Of a stretch of 64,000 nt of DNA, positions 13,301 to 24,556 are shown one piece after another. The stretch spans positions 2,824,501 through 2,888,500 of the forward strand of contig SMMW01000634.1 in assembly GCA_004794655.1 (NCBI GenBank), written 5' to 3'. How positions within the stretch are numbered: the first letter of the stretch is position 1; the number at the start of each line of letters is the position of its first letter. Made by a program: the position numbers and the translations under genes. Source of the stretch: Marisa cornuarietis. Its lineage: Eukaryota > Mollusca > Gastropoda > Architaenioglossa > Ampullariidae. The notes under the pieces were generated by a model. The model saw nothing but the letters and a program-made list of their open reading frames with translations, was not told the origin of the DNA and ran no database searches.

Positions 13301-14599
13301 TCAATCCCTCCTTCCCTACCATTTGTTAAAGGCAGTAGAACAAGATGCAACAAAACGCGAAAGCGCCAATGTAAGCAGCGATGACTATGTTGCAAGACTC
13401 TGCTTCGATTTAGGGGAGATAAATACCTGCAACAAAAGAGAAGATCTTGTGTCTTTCTCGAGTGAATTGTAAATTAAAAGTAAAGAAAATCAGAAAAGAT
13501 CAAATGCAGGAATTTTTGACAATAAAAAAATTAGGAAAGGTTTTTTTTTTAAAGTGCGTGCTGAAAGGTATAAAAATGATGTTTGGGCAACTGATGACAC
13601 AAACGATATTTCATTTGAAATACAGGATAAGTGACCCGCCCATGAAACTCAAACAGGTCGGGTGCACAAGAGGTCGCTATGTTCTGGATGTATAGCTATC
13701 ACAAAGCTATGATAATCGTATTTCATTCAGTTTAAAGAGTTAGTGGAGTGTGTTTGTATTTTTTGTTTTTGTTAGTTTGTTTGTTTGTTTTTGTTTGTTT
13801 TGTTTTTGAATGACACGGCTGAGCTCAGTATAAAATACCGTTTCCCCAAATCTGAATAACACCTGTTACTAATGAGGCGTTGACGAGCGTTTGTGACATT
13901 AGGGTAACAGAAGTGAACGGATCACAAGGTTTCGCTGAGAGTTTTTGGAAATGTTGGTTATTTTAATGAAACAAACTCCTGACACTGAATCGTGTACAAG
14001 CAAGACCTCGCGTGTACATCGTCCTTTACATTGCCATTCACTTCTTCCTCCTCAGTTTGGCTTGCAGTTTGAAATCCAGCACACTCAGTTCACATCGCTT
14101 AAAAATCGCCATTTACTGACGATGTAGTCGCCATCTTAAATTTCTCTCTCGTTTTAAAGGCACATTAACCAAGATTGATTAAAATTCAACTACAAAATGG
14201 AAATGACAAAATGCACCAAAGTATCGACACACTGACATGAGACAATGTGAAACTCAGTCAAATAATATGTTCAGCACTGAAAAATGTGCCTGCGTGCACG
14301 TGCGGAAACATCATTCTGAACAGTGTGGATATATGCACCAGCGGATACAACACTCTCCAGCACGGGTCATATACCTGTTCCTTGACCAACAGGAAGAATA
14401 TTCCGAAAATGCATATGCATGACCATCACAGAAAGAACACGAAGAAATCGTTGAATATAAATAGATAATGACAATGACGACTATAACGATGTCATGGTTC
14501 AAATGTTCAGTAAGGGACAGCTTGTCAAGTACCTGCACTGTAGGAAACGTTCTACTCTGAAGGCGAAGTGTTGCAGCTAGTAAACAGAGAAGGTGGTGT

Positions 14600-14700
14600 G
14601 GCCTATTAAACGGGTATATAATACCCGTTCAAGGTGCAAATCACAAGCTCGTAAGTCTGACTCCACTTCCGCCGCCTGACGTCAGGCGCGCGAGGCAACT
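14600..14700. promoter_or_regulatory. Palindromic TATA-like and CRE elements
   Basis: An inverted repeat with 9-bp arms AACGGGTAT-ata-ATACCCGTT (14609-14629) contains TATATAA. Forty-five bases on is a perfect 14-bp palindrome GCCTGACGTCAGGC (14674-14687) centred on a CRE. Local CpG density is raised. No gene is visible next to it, so it may be distal regulatory DNA. Confidence 0.35.
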
Positions 14701-15912
14701 GGAAAGCGGTGTTGGGGGAAGTCTTAACGACCTCCACATGCAATCCGGGTGGCCTTACTTTTGCCACAGTACACCACCGGCGTCGGTTGCTGCCTTGTTT
14801 TGTTTCTCTTTGGTTTTCCTTCTTTTCTATGACAAATTCATTAATTCACTCAGTGACTTGTTTTCTTCGTATTTTGACTTCTTCCTCCCCTTTCCCAATC
14901 TTTGTAGAACGTTTTCTTTACTTTTTAATTATCTCATAATTATTCATTCATTATGTTTCATTCATTAATTTTCTAATTTTTTTCCTTATCTATTTTCACA
15001 TTTATCTTTTCTTTCTTTCTTTCCTTCTTTCTTTTTTTCTTTTTCTTTCTTTCTACGAACACTACATCTTCTGTTACTCATACCCCATAACCTCCCCAAA
15101 ACAGCACCTTCTAGCCATTTCCCTTGGCCATACATCTTCCCAATGTTTGCACTTTGGGGGACTCCATTGTTCTCTTGCGCCTGGCAGCATCCGGGCACTC
15201 GTCCGTTTAACACGCTTACAACAACAATTACTTTTCATGGAAATGATATTTGTTGCACTTAATTGCTTTTTCATTGCCGCTCGTTGGACAGGTATATGGG
15301 CATTAACTACTGTACGCCTCGTTCTTTGCGCACGCGCGGCCGGTGTAATCCCGTGCACCAGCCTCCCGCCTCAGTCTCTACCCGCACCCCACCCCACCCC
15401 ACCCCACCTTTACTAACGATCGATTTTCGTCGGCGACACAAGCTGCTGTATGCTCGCGCCGGTGTAACGCACCCGGTGTCTAAGGCTAGTTTTGTAATTA
15501 ACAACATGTTAGTTTACCCAACCACAGGCGAGGTACCCGAAGTGCGAAGGACTCCAAGAGAGGGTGAGTGAAAACTTGTCATGCCGACCCTCTGACACAA
15601 CGAGAGACGGTGTGTGAACGGCGCTACCTGTTGCACGGACTGTTTGCAAGCCGACTGCGCAGTAACCAAAACCAAACCCGTGTTTTTTTTCCTCCCCGTC
15701 ATCCATGGGCTGTTCGACTCACTGGTCACACACAGCAAACACTAATTTAAAAAATATATATATATTTTACGATGAGATGGCGGAGCAAAACTCTACTGCT
15801 AGACCGAAAGAGATCGTTAATTACTCTCTGCAGTCTGTCTTCCATGTGAGGAACATTTGCAAAATGTTTTCCTTATTTGTTCTCAGCAAGTAGGTGTCAA
15901 AAAGAGAGATGC

Positions 15913-16172
15913 GCTGGTTGCACAACATGTTTCTAAACATTAAAACTGTTCTAAAGAAGCAAAATCTCTTCTAAGCCATTTAGGTGCATTGCACAAGAAC
16001 ATACAAAACATTGTACTGACAGGACGGAAAGTCAGACTTAAACAACTTTATCTTACTTAAAGCAGTTTTAGTTTTAAAAATGTTTAAATTGTGATGTGCA
16101 CTTTAAACTTATTATCTCAAAAGATTTAAGCCCTAAAAGTGTTTAAAATTAGAAATTTGTTGTGCAACTGGC
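15913..16172. mobile_element. Putative MITE with terminal inverted repeats
   Basis: The left end GCTGGTTGCACAACA (from 15913) is matched in inverted form at the right end, where the reverse complement of 16172 downwards begins GCCAGTTGCACAACA. Similarity continues inward imperfectly (TTCTAA and TTAAA blocks on both arms). The 260-bp AT-rich body encodes nothing. This is the structure of a non-autonomous DNA transposon or foldback element. I could not identify a convincing target site duplication. Confidence 0.5.
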
Positions 16173-17285
16173 CCATGGCTTATTTGTGATCAGCAAATTA
16201 TAAGTTTCTAGCATTTTGTTTATACCAGAACATGTCCTAGCAAAAGAATTTGTTTTACTTAGTTTAGTCAAACGCTGTACTATGTCTGTATGCAGAAGTA
16301 ATTGGCACTCAAGTGCTTTTGTTTGTGTTTTCCACAGTCCAGCTGCTCAGTCAGAGATGTAGTGTCAGTTGTGTGTGCACAGGCTTGTGTGATGTTGCAC
16401 GTGGTTTTACACGTAACATTGCGTGTTTTTGAGTTTTGCTATGATGTACCACTTGCCTTATCCTTATCTTGTATCTACCGCTTGTTATGTTTCTTTTTTT
16501 CTCTGGGATTCTTTTCCGTAACATTTGTAACTGAGCACACTTCTCTAGCTATAATTACACATTTCCAATTGAGACTAATAAAGTTGGTCCTTTGTCATTT
16601 CATTTGAATGCTGAATCCTCACAGAGCTGGCCATCAGAAGTTTTCTTCCGTTACTTTGGTTTCATCACCACTTCTTAAATCATTTGCCCTCACCCTCCGA
16701 CCCCCATAGTGCGATATCAAATGTAAGGGACTTTCCTACCCGATCAAACAAGCCACTAGGCGATTCTGCGGTCACGTGGTTATTTCGTGCTCTGATGTGT
16801 ACTTGCTTTACCGGCACTGATAAGTACTTCCTTTATCAGGGAAGGCAAACTACTGGAGGTGTGAGTAGGGCTCAGCATTCCATCCCACCCACCCACCCAC
16901 CCCACTGTGCCCTGGACACGGTGAGCCCCTTACAGTTCACCACCATGATGACTATAAGCATGTATAGGATCACTACTCTTCAGAACACATATATGCAGGC
17001 ATATTTACTGCTACACACAACACAGCACCAAGCGCAGGCTACAAGGGAGCAGGAAGCAGACATATATCTGCGGTCTTTAATTCTCTATTACTCTCTGCTC
17101 CCACCACCACCTCTACCACCATCTCCACCACTGCCATCATCGACTACACCTTTTAATTAAAGACGAAATGACTTCATATGCCTCTTTCTGTTCAAAGAAC
17201 GAAGGACGGATGGGCGAGAGAGGAAGATAGATGGTCAAGGGAAGCAACTGTGAACTTTCCGATGATGGTTTGTCATTGAATAACG

Positions 17286-17312
17286 AGCGGTTCGCTAGAG
17301 GGCGCAGCACGC
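17286..17312 (+). promoter_or_regulatory. CTCF-like site
   Basis: TCGCTAGAGGGCGCAGC matches the bilaterian CTCF core (CC-N-(C/G)TAG-(A/G)-GGGCGC) at nearly every informative position. It lies between the NK-class gene and Msx. Confidence 0.4.
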
Positions 17313-18739
17313 GCCCCGATTGTGCGAAACCCCAGGAAAATATTAAAGTTGTTTCACTTAAAACGAAGCCCATTAAGAAACATTTACCACGCAACATCAA
17401 AGGAGCGTAGCCCATAAATTACAGATAAAAGCAATGCGTATCTTACAGCGGGCATCAGGTGTGACTTCTGAGGGCAGATAGATCGCCTGATTTTTTTTTT
17501 TTAACTTTCATGTTCTGTGTGTGTTTTTTTCAAGCGAATTTTAATGTGCATGTGTCAAGCTAACATTGGATCAGCAATGGGCTTCCTTCTTTGTTTCGCT
17601 GAGACGAACTATAGAAAGTCATTTGGATCAGGATAAAGTTTTTTTTTTCCTTAGGACAGGAAGTGAAGAATAGATGGTATAGATAGTGCTCATATTACAA
17701 AAACAACAAACTCTTATATATTGAAATAGAATTGCCAACAAAAAAATGATTATAATGAAGAATATATATATATATAAATAAGCAGCTACTAATGTCGAGT
17801 TAAAACAAAGTTAAGAGTGAAATACTACATCCCGTGTCAAATATTTTTCGCAAACTCACTCCCAGTTCCAGATGACTGCCCGAAAGAGCACCAAGTCTTT
17901 CCACACAGAACAATATTTATTTATTTGGAAGCTCTCTCTCCCAATGAAGAAGCCAACGATTGTCTAAAAAGTGACTGGTAAATAAAAGGAGCTTGTGAAT
18001 AACAAGTTAAAGATATATATTTTCCTCGCTTTTGAAGAGAAACAAGGCACTTCAGAGGATCGTGTGTTGCCTCTTGCAGAATTTCATCACAAGGTCCTTT
18101 TATATGACCTCAACTTCACTCAGTCTAACTTTATGGCAGCTCTTCAGCGGTTTTGAGAATTCATTGCAGTTTCATGTGGCTGTCACGCTGGCGGGTTTCT
18201 GCTCATGTTTGGTCTTGTAACTAATGTTTGTCTTTATACAGTCACTAGTGTCACTGTTTTAACCACTTCTTCGTGTCTACTGTTATAAAAAATAAACTCA
18301 GCAATGGCAAAATGTTGTTTACAGCATTTTCCCAACAAAAAATTGTCTGCGACAAAATGGGGAGAGGACCCACGACATTGGTTAGTTCTTCCTGGGGTTG
18401 ACAGACAGAAAGAAGAGCAAGCCGCGCAGGTGAGAAAAAGTAAGCATAAAGTTTAATTTATTCCAAGTTGCCGGGCGATCAAACGGACGTCGGCATAGAA
18501 AGCTCAGGGTAGCCACTCTCAGGGGAAAGCCTACAGGTAAGCCCAGGTGTTTCCTGCTAAGCCTTGGGAAGGTCGGGATAAGCCATGGTTTGCGGTGGCG
18601 GGTTTCGTTTGACGAGCGAAGCGTGACTAGCTCGGGTGAGTCGGGGTGTCACGACAAAACCACAACATGGCACGTTAAGTCGCAACATGCTACAATGTGT
18701 GTTGTATTATGGCACCTGCCATCTCGTGCGCTGGTAGGA

Positions 18740-18945
18740 TGCTAGTGCTAGTGATGCAATGTGCTGGGGTACTGTCCCATGAGATGTATTGTCCTGTGGT
18801 AGTGACGCACTGGGCTGTGGTAGTGATGTACTTTGCTATGGTCACGTGTGATATGTTGTTCTGTGGTAGTGCATGATAAAAGGTGACAGAATAGTATATT
18901 GTGTTGTCGAAGTGCCTGATATATTGTGTTGTGGTATTGAATATT
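18740..18945. repeat. Degenerate minisatellite, period about 21-25 bp
   Basis: Diverged units of the form 'gatgtactgtgctgtggtagt' run directly into the (ATC)n array at 18951. Confidence 0.6.
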
Positions 18946-18950
18946 GGCTG

Positions 18951-19026
<76 letters not shown>

Positions 19027-19046
19027 TTCTTCTTCTTCTTCTTCTT
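18951..19046. repeat. (ATC)n(CTT)n microsatellite
   Basis: About 25 ATC units followed by about six CTT units. Confidence 0.98.
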
Positions 19047-19329
19047 TATTGTCGTCATCGTTATTCTTAAGCCAGACACTTTTTCATCTCTGCTTGCTTC
19101 CTTCTTCACTCTCTCTCTCTTCTTTACTTTTGTCTCGCGTTTTCACTCGCTTATACGCACGCACACGGGCACACACGCACGCACGCACGCACATATACTC
19201 TTAGATCCATTTTCTCACAGCAGATTTGATGAATGGTCCACCAGGTTTCAGCTTCCGAAGTGTCTCAGTGCTCTCCCCTGTCTTGTTCTGCTGAAGAAGG
19301 AAACATGGGAGATAATGTTCAGCAGATAA

Positions 19330-19880
19330 GACTCGTAAAAAGCCCAGGGCAACGAGAGACGCACCCGGTCTCTGGGCCGACTAGCGAGCTATCGCCAGCG
19401 AGCCGCGGCAGGCGGGGTGCGGCTGGCACCTCCTGTGGTGTAGCTGGTCCTCAACTTGTTAAAGCGACATTAAGCCTGTCGTCCGTGGCGCCAGTTCGCG
19501 GGTCCCTCAAGTGTATTCAGTTTCTCCTTTTACCGGCCGAAAACCCACCGTAGGCAGGACGGGAGGCTAGCGAGAGGTCGCTGCGAGTCTCGGGTGTAAG
19601 AGTAGGGACTCTATAAAGCTTCTTTCGGGTACGTGTTCGTGTGTGAGAGAGTTACCACGGGTGCCCCCGCGTGCGAGACGTTGCAGGTCCGTGTGCGAAC
19701 ACTCGGGACTTCCTCGGTGTTTGCGGGGTTCGCACCTCGGGCCCATGGCGGTCGGACGAGGAAATTTAACGCTTCGTTATAGAATAATATGGAGGAGTAC
19801 AGCAATTAGCCCGGATTTGGGTTTCACCGTTTAGAACTGCCATCAAGGGCCTGACGGGGATTTACTGCTTGTCTGGCGCC
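19330..19880. other. GC-rich single-copy island
   Basis: A 550-bp CpG-rich stretch in otherwise AT-rich DNA. Frames are short on both strands, no splice-bounded exon is evident, and no repeat copy was recognised. It could be a regulatory element, an untranslated exon or an old repeat. Confidence 0.4.
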
Positions 19881-20053
19881 GAGGGTGCACCCTCAAGATG
19901 AACCTTCTCATCTCATCGCCATTTTTCTTTGGCCATTCTCTCCTCGAATTTCCCCTACAAGCCACCCACCCGCCCAGACTCGCGCACTGCCTGTCCACCT
20001 AGGACGTACACCTTGATCCGGCAACGCCTTCTTTTTTCTAACAGAAGGATGTG

Positions 20054-20054
<1 letters not shown>

Positions 20055-20096
<42 letters not shown>
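20055..20096. repeat. (TG)n microsatellite
   Basis: 21 TG units. Confidence 0.97.
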
Positions 20097-20099
<3 letters not shown>

Positions 20100-20565
20100 C
20101 GTGCCGGCCGCTGGGAGGATGACTGTTCTGCACATGCAAGAGCTTGAGGAGAAGGTGTGAATTATGATATGGAATGTGTATGGAAGGCAGTGAAACGGGT
20201 TGCATATTATCTGTGAAACGGGTAGCGTGTCATCTCTCTGGGTAATCAGTGCTCAACTGGTACCTCTCCGCCTCCAGGGAAAGCCAGGTAACTGGATCCC
20301 TGCGTTGTTCCATGGTCTCCGAAATAATTTTTTGTTTGATTAATCGGTAATACTAAACAGGGAATGGGAAATCTGGAGAGTTTTGTTTTACTCATTCAAA
20401 ATAGGGAGTGCCAAACCAACGTGTATATGGGCATTTTCGTTCTCTCAGCTCGATTTAACAAGAGATAAATTACACTCTTTGTTTTTCTTTTACTCAAACC
20501 AAGGCGTGTTAATCGTTTAAACTGTCTTCTATCCCAGTTCACAATACCCTTCAAAAACGAAAAGA

Positions 20566-20566
<1 letters not shown>

Positions 20567-20610
<44 letters not shown>
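20567..20610. repeat. (CA)n microsatellite
   Basis: About 21 CA units with one CG interruption near the end. Confidence 0.97.
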
Positions 20611-20611
<1 letters not shown>

Positions 20612-20868
20612 CCGGTATATATGTAAATTTCCTCGCCGTGTTTCACGTAGCAGACGATAATTGCGGCTGCCAAACAGTAAAACCCCGAGCGGAGTCCAGT
20701 GTGACTGGACAGGACACAGACATCAATGACAATGGGTCTGTCTCCGCTTTACCACTTTACAGCTTCGTAGCAATATACTCGAGTTCGATCTCCGGGTCAG
20801 GACACTCAAACCTTCAAAATCATTTGACATGGTAAAAAATTTTTCACTTTTTTATGAGCTTGTGTCAC

Positions 20869-20871
20869 CCG

Positions 20872-20933
<62 letters not shown>

Positions 20934-20990
20934 ATTGAACATGTGTGAGTGTGTATGCGTGCGTGCGTGCGCGCGTGTGTGTGAGAGAGA
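20869..20990. repeat. (TG)n/(TGCG)n compound repeat
   Basis: TGCG and TG units, a short break, then TGCG, GCGC, TG and GA units. Confidence 0.93.
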
Positions 20991-21059
20991 GCGGCAGGAA
21001 CCTGCTCACCACCTACCCACGCACGCTTTACGGGTAACTCGCTCGTAAGGGAGTTTTGC

Positions 21060-21430
21060 TTGTTCTCGAAACTTTTCGAGATGTGCGCAGGAGTCTCGCG
21101 GGTCACAAATCAAGCAGCAGAAGGCTCAGCTGAAGGCCGGTGTCCCTGAGATCCCCTGACTGAGTGATAGAGTTGCCTTGGCTATGCCTGGAGCCCCGTG
21201 TCGTCTGCCCTCGTTACTCACACGGTCCGGCGACAAGCAACGTCTGGGTGCACAACCTCTACAGCCAGCCAAGGTCGTGAATGACGAAGACGTGTGTGTT
21301 AGTACCCCGTCTGCCACCCGTTCTCCACCCGTCCGCTCCAGTGGCACCCTTCCACCCCACCCACCCGTCCTCCTGCCGCAAAATAACTCTACTGGTAGGT
21401 TACCTAGTGTTGCGTCTTTTAGATGATAAA
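21060..21430. other. GC-rich island with open frames on both strands
   Basis: CpG-rich stretch. The plus frame 21178-21426 is open and passes a donor-like CTACTG|GTAGGT near 21390, and the minus frame is open across much of the same region. The composition alone can explain the lack of stops. I recognise no domain. Confidence 0.3.
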
Positions 21431-21540
21431 CGGGTGGGTGGATCGGTAGAGCGCTGGTAAGGTCAGCTGACACATTGGTAGGATGGTAAGGAGGACCGGT
21501 ATCGCGGTTGTAAGATGGTTCGGATTTACGGAGGTGAGGT

Positions 21541-21760
21541 ATGGGGAGCTCGTTAGCTTAGTGGTTCAAACACTCGCTCGTCACCACTGCAGTGAGAGGC
21601 CCCGGGTTCAGATCACGTCTCCGGACACTCTCTCTCTCTCTGACTCCTGTTTGCAGGGCTGGCCGTCCGGGGTTTTCTCTGGATGCTCTGTTTGCGCCCT
21701 CCTTTTTCTCCCTTCATGGTGCAAAAATCCTCTCTAGGTGGAAGTACTTTACTGCCAAAA
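21541..21760 (+). mobile_element. tRNA-derived SINE, family A copy 1
   Basis: A box-A-like TAGCTTAGTGG (21554-21564) and, 40 bp on, a box-B-like GGTTCAGATCA (21605-21615) form a tRNA-like internal promoter. It is followed by a body with 'cagggctggccgtccggggt' (about 21655-21674) and 'aggtgg'. The stretch from CACTCGC to GGACACT and the later body align closely with 26941-27110, which shows it is a dispersed repeat and not a tRNA gene. The tRNA part has no proper acceptor or anticodon stem. Confidence 0.75.
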
Positions 21761-22315
21761 CATCCCAACACGGTAGAATAGTTCACAGTGGTAAGGCAAT
21801 GCGGCAGAGAACTACTGTGATGATAAACTCGAAAATGATCAAGTGCTAAATAATATCAGAAGTCTGTTTTAGTGAACTTCTTTGTTACACTACAAAATCA
21901 GGAAGAAGAGATTTGTGTCATTCAGTAGCGGGTATTCCGTACGCTACCTGGATGGCTCTTGTCTACAGCAATGGCAAGGTCTGGCATCCCTCTCACATGT
22001 CACACGTGAGCACATGTTGTTCTCTGGCTGTGGCGTTCTCAAGGTAGACGAACCACTCAGCAGCCTACTTGACAGGAAATTATGAGCTCAAAACACACGA
22101 ACGCATGCACATCCACAATTACACACACATGTCCAATGTACAAACATCCATACATTTCATATGCGCAATGTAGAAACACTCACTTCACACGTTTAAGGTA
22201 CGAACGCCCACACAATTCAGCAGAATAGCATTTTTTTTTCTCAGAAAAACAGCCGAGAAAACACCAAAGACTAAAGTAATTAATAACACAGCCCATGGGG
22301 ATGCAATGACACAAG

Positions 22316-22600
22316 GAGAGTAGATAACCTAGTGGCTAGAGTAATGTTCAACCCCGAAGGCGTTAAGACTAGCCGGTTCGATACCCGTGTTGATTGTCAC
22401 GCTACACTTTTATTTGTCACAGGTGTAGAGTGGGTCCGCAGAGGGTTGCGAAAGGTATGGCAGGGAGGGGGAATAGATCGACACCACCCTTGCCCCATCA
22501 CTACGCAGAAGCTGCTCCCAAGAAAAGTTAGAGCTGCAGCTCCTCCCTCCCCTACCACCGTCACGGGACTATTTCTACCTTTTCTACCAATAAGTAAATG
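22316..22600 (+). mobile_element. tRNA-derived SINE, family B copy 1
   Basis: A box-A-like 'acctagtggctagagt' and a perfect box B GGTTCGATACC (22375-22385) are followed by a body with 'agagggttgcgaaaggta', 'ggcagggaggggga' and 'caagaaaagtta'. These match the body of 23096-23350 in order. The spacing fits a tRNA-derived SINE. The sequence does not fold as a functional tRNA. Confidence 0.7.
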
Positions 22601-22689
22601 AATAAAGTTTTGCAACATTATTTCTCTCATTTTACCTGACTAGGTACCATTCTGCACTGCATTTAGATACCCTTCATTTTGGGCATGGT

Positions 22690-22875
22690 ATGACTTTTTG
22701 ACCGTACATGTACACTGTTGATTCTCACCACAGACTGTTGACTATTTATCACATTGCACAGTTGATCATTTGTCACACTGCAATGATAACTATTTATCAT
22801 ACTGCATTGTTCACTATGTGTCACACTACACTTTTGGTTATTTTTCACAATGCGCTGTTATTTCAATTGTACCGG
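22690..22875. repeat. Degenerate minisatellite, period 24 bp
   Basis: About seven diverged 24-bp units on the theme 'gttgactatttatcacactgca'. The 24-bp period gives an eight-residue repeat when translated on either strand, which is an artefact of the array and not a protein repeat. Confidence 0.75.
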
Positions 22876-23095
22876 TATTTGGCTTCTGACTTCTCGATGT
22901 TTATTTGACAAGTATATTCTAGAATGGTTCACTAGACTACACGAGAGGGATTTATACTGGAATTTTGAAAAATCATATTAAATATATAATAAGCTGTTAT
23001 CTTAGAAGGATTGTGTTAAATATTTTAAGCTTCGAACCTCAAATAATAACAGTTCAGACTGAGCAGTTTTGCATTAGACCAAGATCACATCACTG

Positions 23096-23352
23096 GGGAA
23101 GCGGATGGCCGAGTGGTTAGAACGCTGGTATCCGAAGAGAGAGTGCTCTGGTTCAAAACCCGATTAGCGCAGCAAACTTCCCCCAGTCGACCCAGCTGGC
23201 GGGAATGGGTACCTGACTCCATAGAGGGTTGGGAAAGGTGAGGCAGCGAGGGAGAGGAGACGGGCACCGAGAAAAGTGAGGTCTCGAGCACCTCACCCCA
23301 CAACGACCTGAAAAGGTTAGGGGATGACCTTTATTTTTTGTTGTTGTTTTTA
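23096..23352 (+). mobile_element. tRNA-derived SINE, family B copy 2
   Basis: The head GCGGATGGCCGAGTGGTTAG carries a perfect class-II tRNA (Leu/Ser-like) box A TGGCCGAGTGG (23106-23116). A perfect box B GGTTCAAAACC lies at 23150-23160. The body repeats 'atagagggttgggaaaggtgaggcagcgaggg' shared with copy 1, and the element ends in a T/G-rich tail (TTATTTTTTGTTGTTG), as expected for LINE-mobilised SINEs. It lies about 500 bp from copy 1 in the same orientation. Confidence 0.75.
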
Positions 23353-23879
23353 CATCACATTACGAAATGTAAATCTTGTACTGGAGATGAATTTCACTCT
23401 ATTCTGGGCTGTCATTACTTCAAGGTTGAAAGAAAAAGAACACTACCTCTACCTCATTTTGAAAACACTAATGTAATTAATTTTAACAACCTCTTCAGCT
23501 CTACAAAAAAAAGCGTAGGCTGAAAAACATTTACCCAAATCATTAAAAATCTTTGTGAAAGTTTTTGACAAGTAACGTCATTTATTGGTTTAAGCTGTGT
23601 TTATGCTGAACTAACATTATTAACATCATTGCCGTCCTTATCATTAGTGTCATTATTTTTGTTTATCGTTGTTGTATAACAGTCTTCAGATCGATTTTCT
23701 TGTACAATCACTGAAGCTCTTTGTGAGGAAATTAAATGAATGAACCGCATTTTGTGCATTTTGTCAACTTTTCCAAACTCTTTGAGGAGTGGGCAAATAA
23801 TCAGCAACCTCGTCATCGCTCCCGAGTAAGCACTCGTCTCGAGCCAACGACCGTAACCAAGGAAGTGACGTTGTCGCTG

Positions 23880-23950
23880 TTGTTATAGTCTCCAGCGTTC
23901 TGATTGGCTCAGCTGCACGTGCAGCCTTATTGCGGTCCTGTGTCAGACAC
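23880..23950 (-). promoter_or_regulatory. Palindromic E-box next to a CCAAT box
   Basis: The perfect 14-bp palindrome GCTGCACGTGCAGC (23912-23925) contains CACGTG. An inverted CCAAT (GATTGGCTC, about 23902-23910) lies next to it. On the minus strand the E-box precedes the CCAAT, a promoter- or enhancer-like arrangement. Confidence 0.32.
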
Positions 23951-24500
23951 ACCAAAGACTTGAACGAAATTAATCTTTGCGAAGTCCGAAGATCAGAACT
24001 GAGACAGGGAGGGCGGGCTTCTCAACTTTCAGTTAACCGTATTTTGCAACAGTCTACCTTTTCTTTTTTTTCAGTTCACGGTTCACTAAGTTTGCAGACG
24101 GCTGCTCTAATGTCCTGAGGATATTTTTTCACTAGACGTGGGAGCCCCTGAATAGACGATAAGGAAATAAATTGAAAATAATGGACGTGAATTTGCTCGA
24201 AAGCGCAGTGCTTGATGTTTCTATAGGCCAGACGTATCATATCAGGACGAAAATAATAAATTGCCCTAATGCCGGCCCCTTGCTGGGCGTCGCAGCTTCG
24301 ATGCAGACAGAAAGATCCAGATGGGACTAGGGGCTGAGGCAGGCTCCAGGCTTGCAACTGGTTTTTTTCACACATGCTACTGCAACTCCGGCTTCAAGCG
24401 AAATCGGATGTAAAATGAAGAGGCAGTAAGTGGGAAAGCTGCTGGGCTCTCACAGCAAATGACTCACTACAAGTTCCCTAAAGGCGTGTATATTTTATAG

Positions 24501-24502
<2 letters not shown>

Positions 24503-24553
<51 letters not shown>
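24503..24553. repeat. (AC)n microsatellite
   Basis: About 25 AC units. Confidence 0.97.

Positions 24554-24556
<3 letters not shown>

Noticed and set aside
17137..17415. 92-codon minus-strand frame over the CTCF-like site
   Set aside because: No domain recognised, and the surrounding sequence looks regulatory rather than coding.
22690..22875. CRISPR-like array
   Set aside because: Units drift continuously with no constant repeat plus variable spacer, and the genome is eukaryotic.
23096..23170. tRNA-Leu/Ser gene
   Set aside because: Boxes A and B are good, but there is no acceptor stem pairing or 3' end, and the body is shared with another repeat copy, so it is a SINE.
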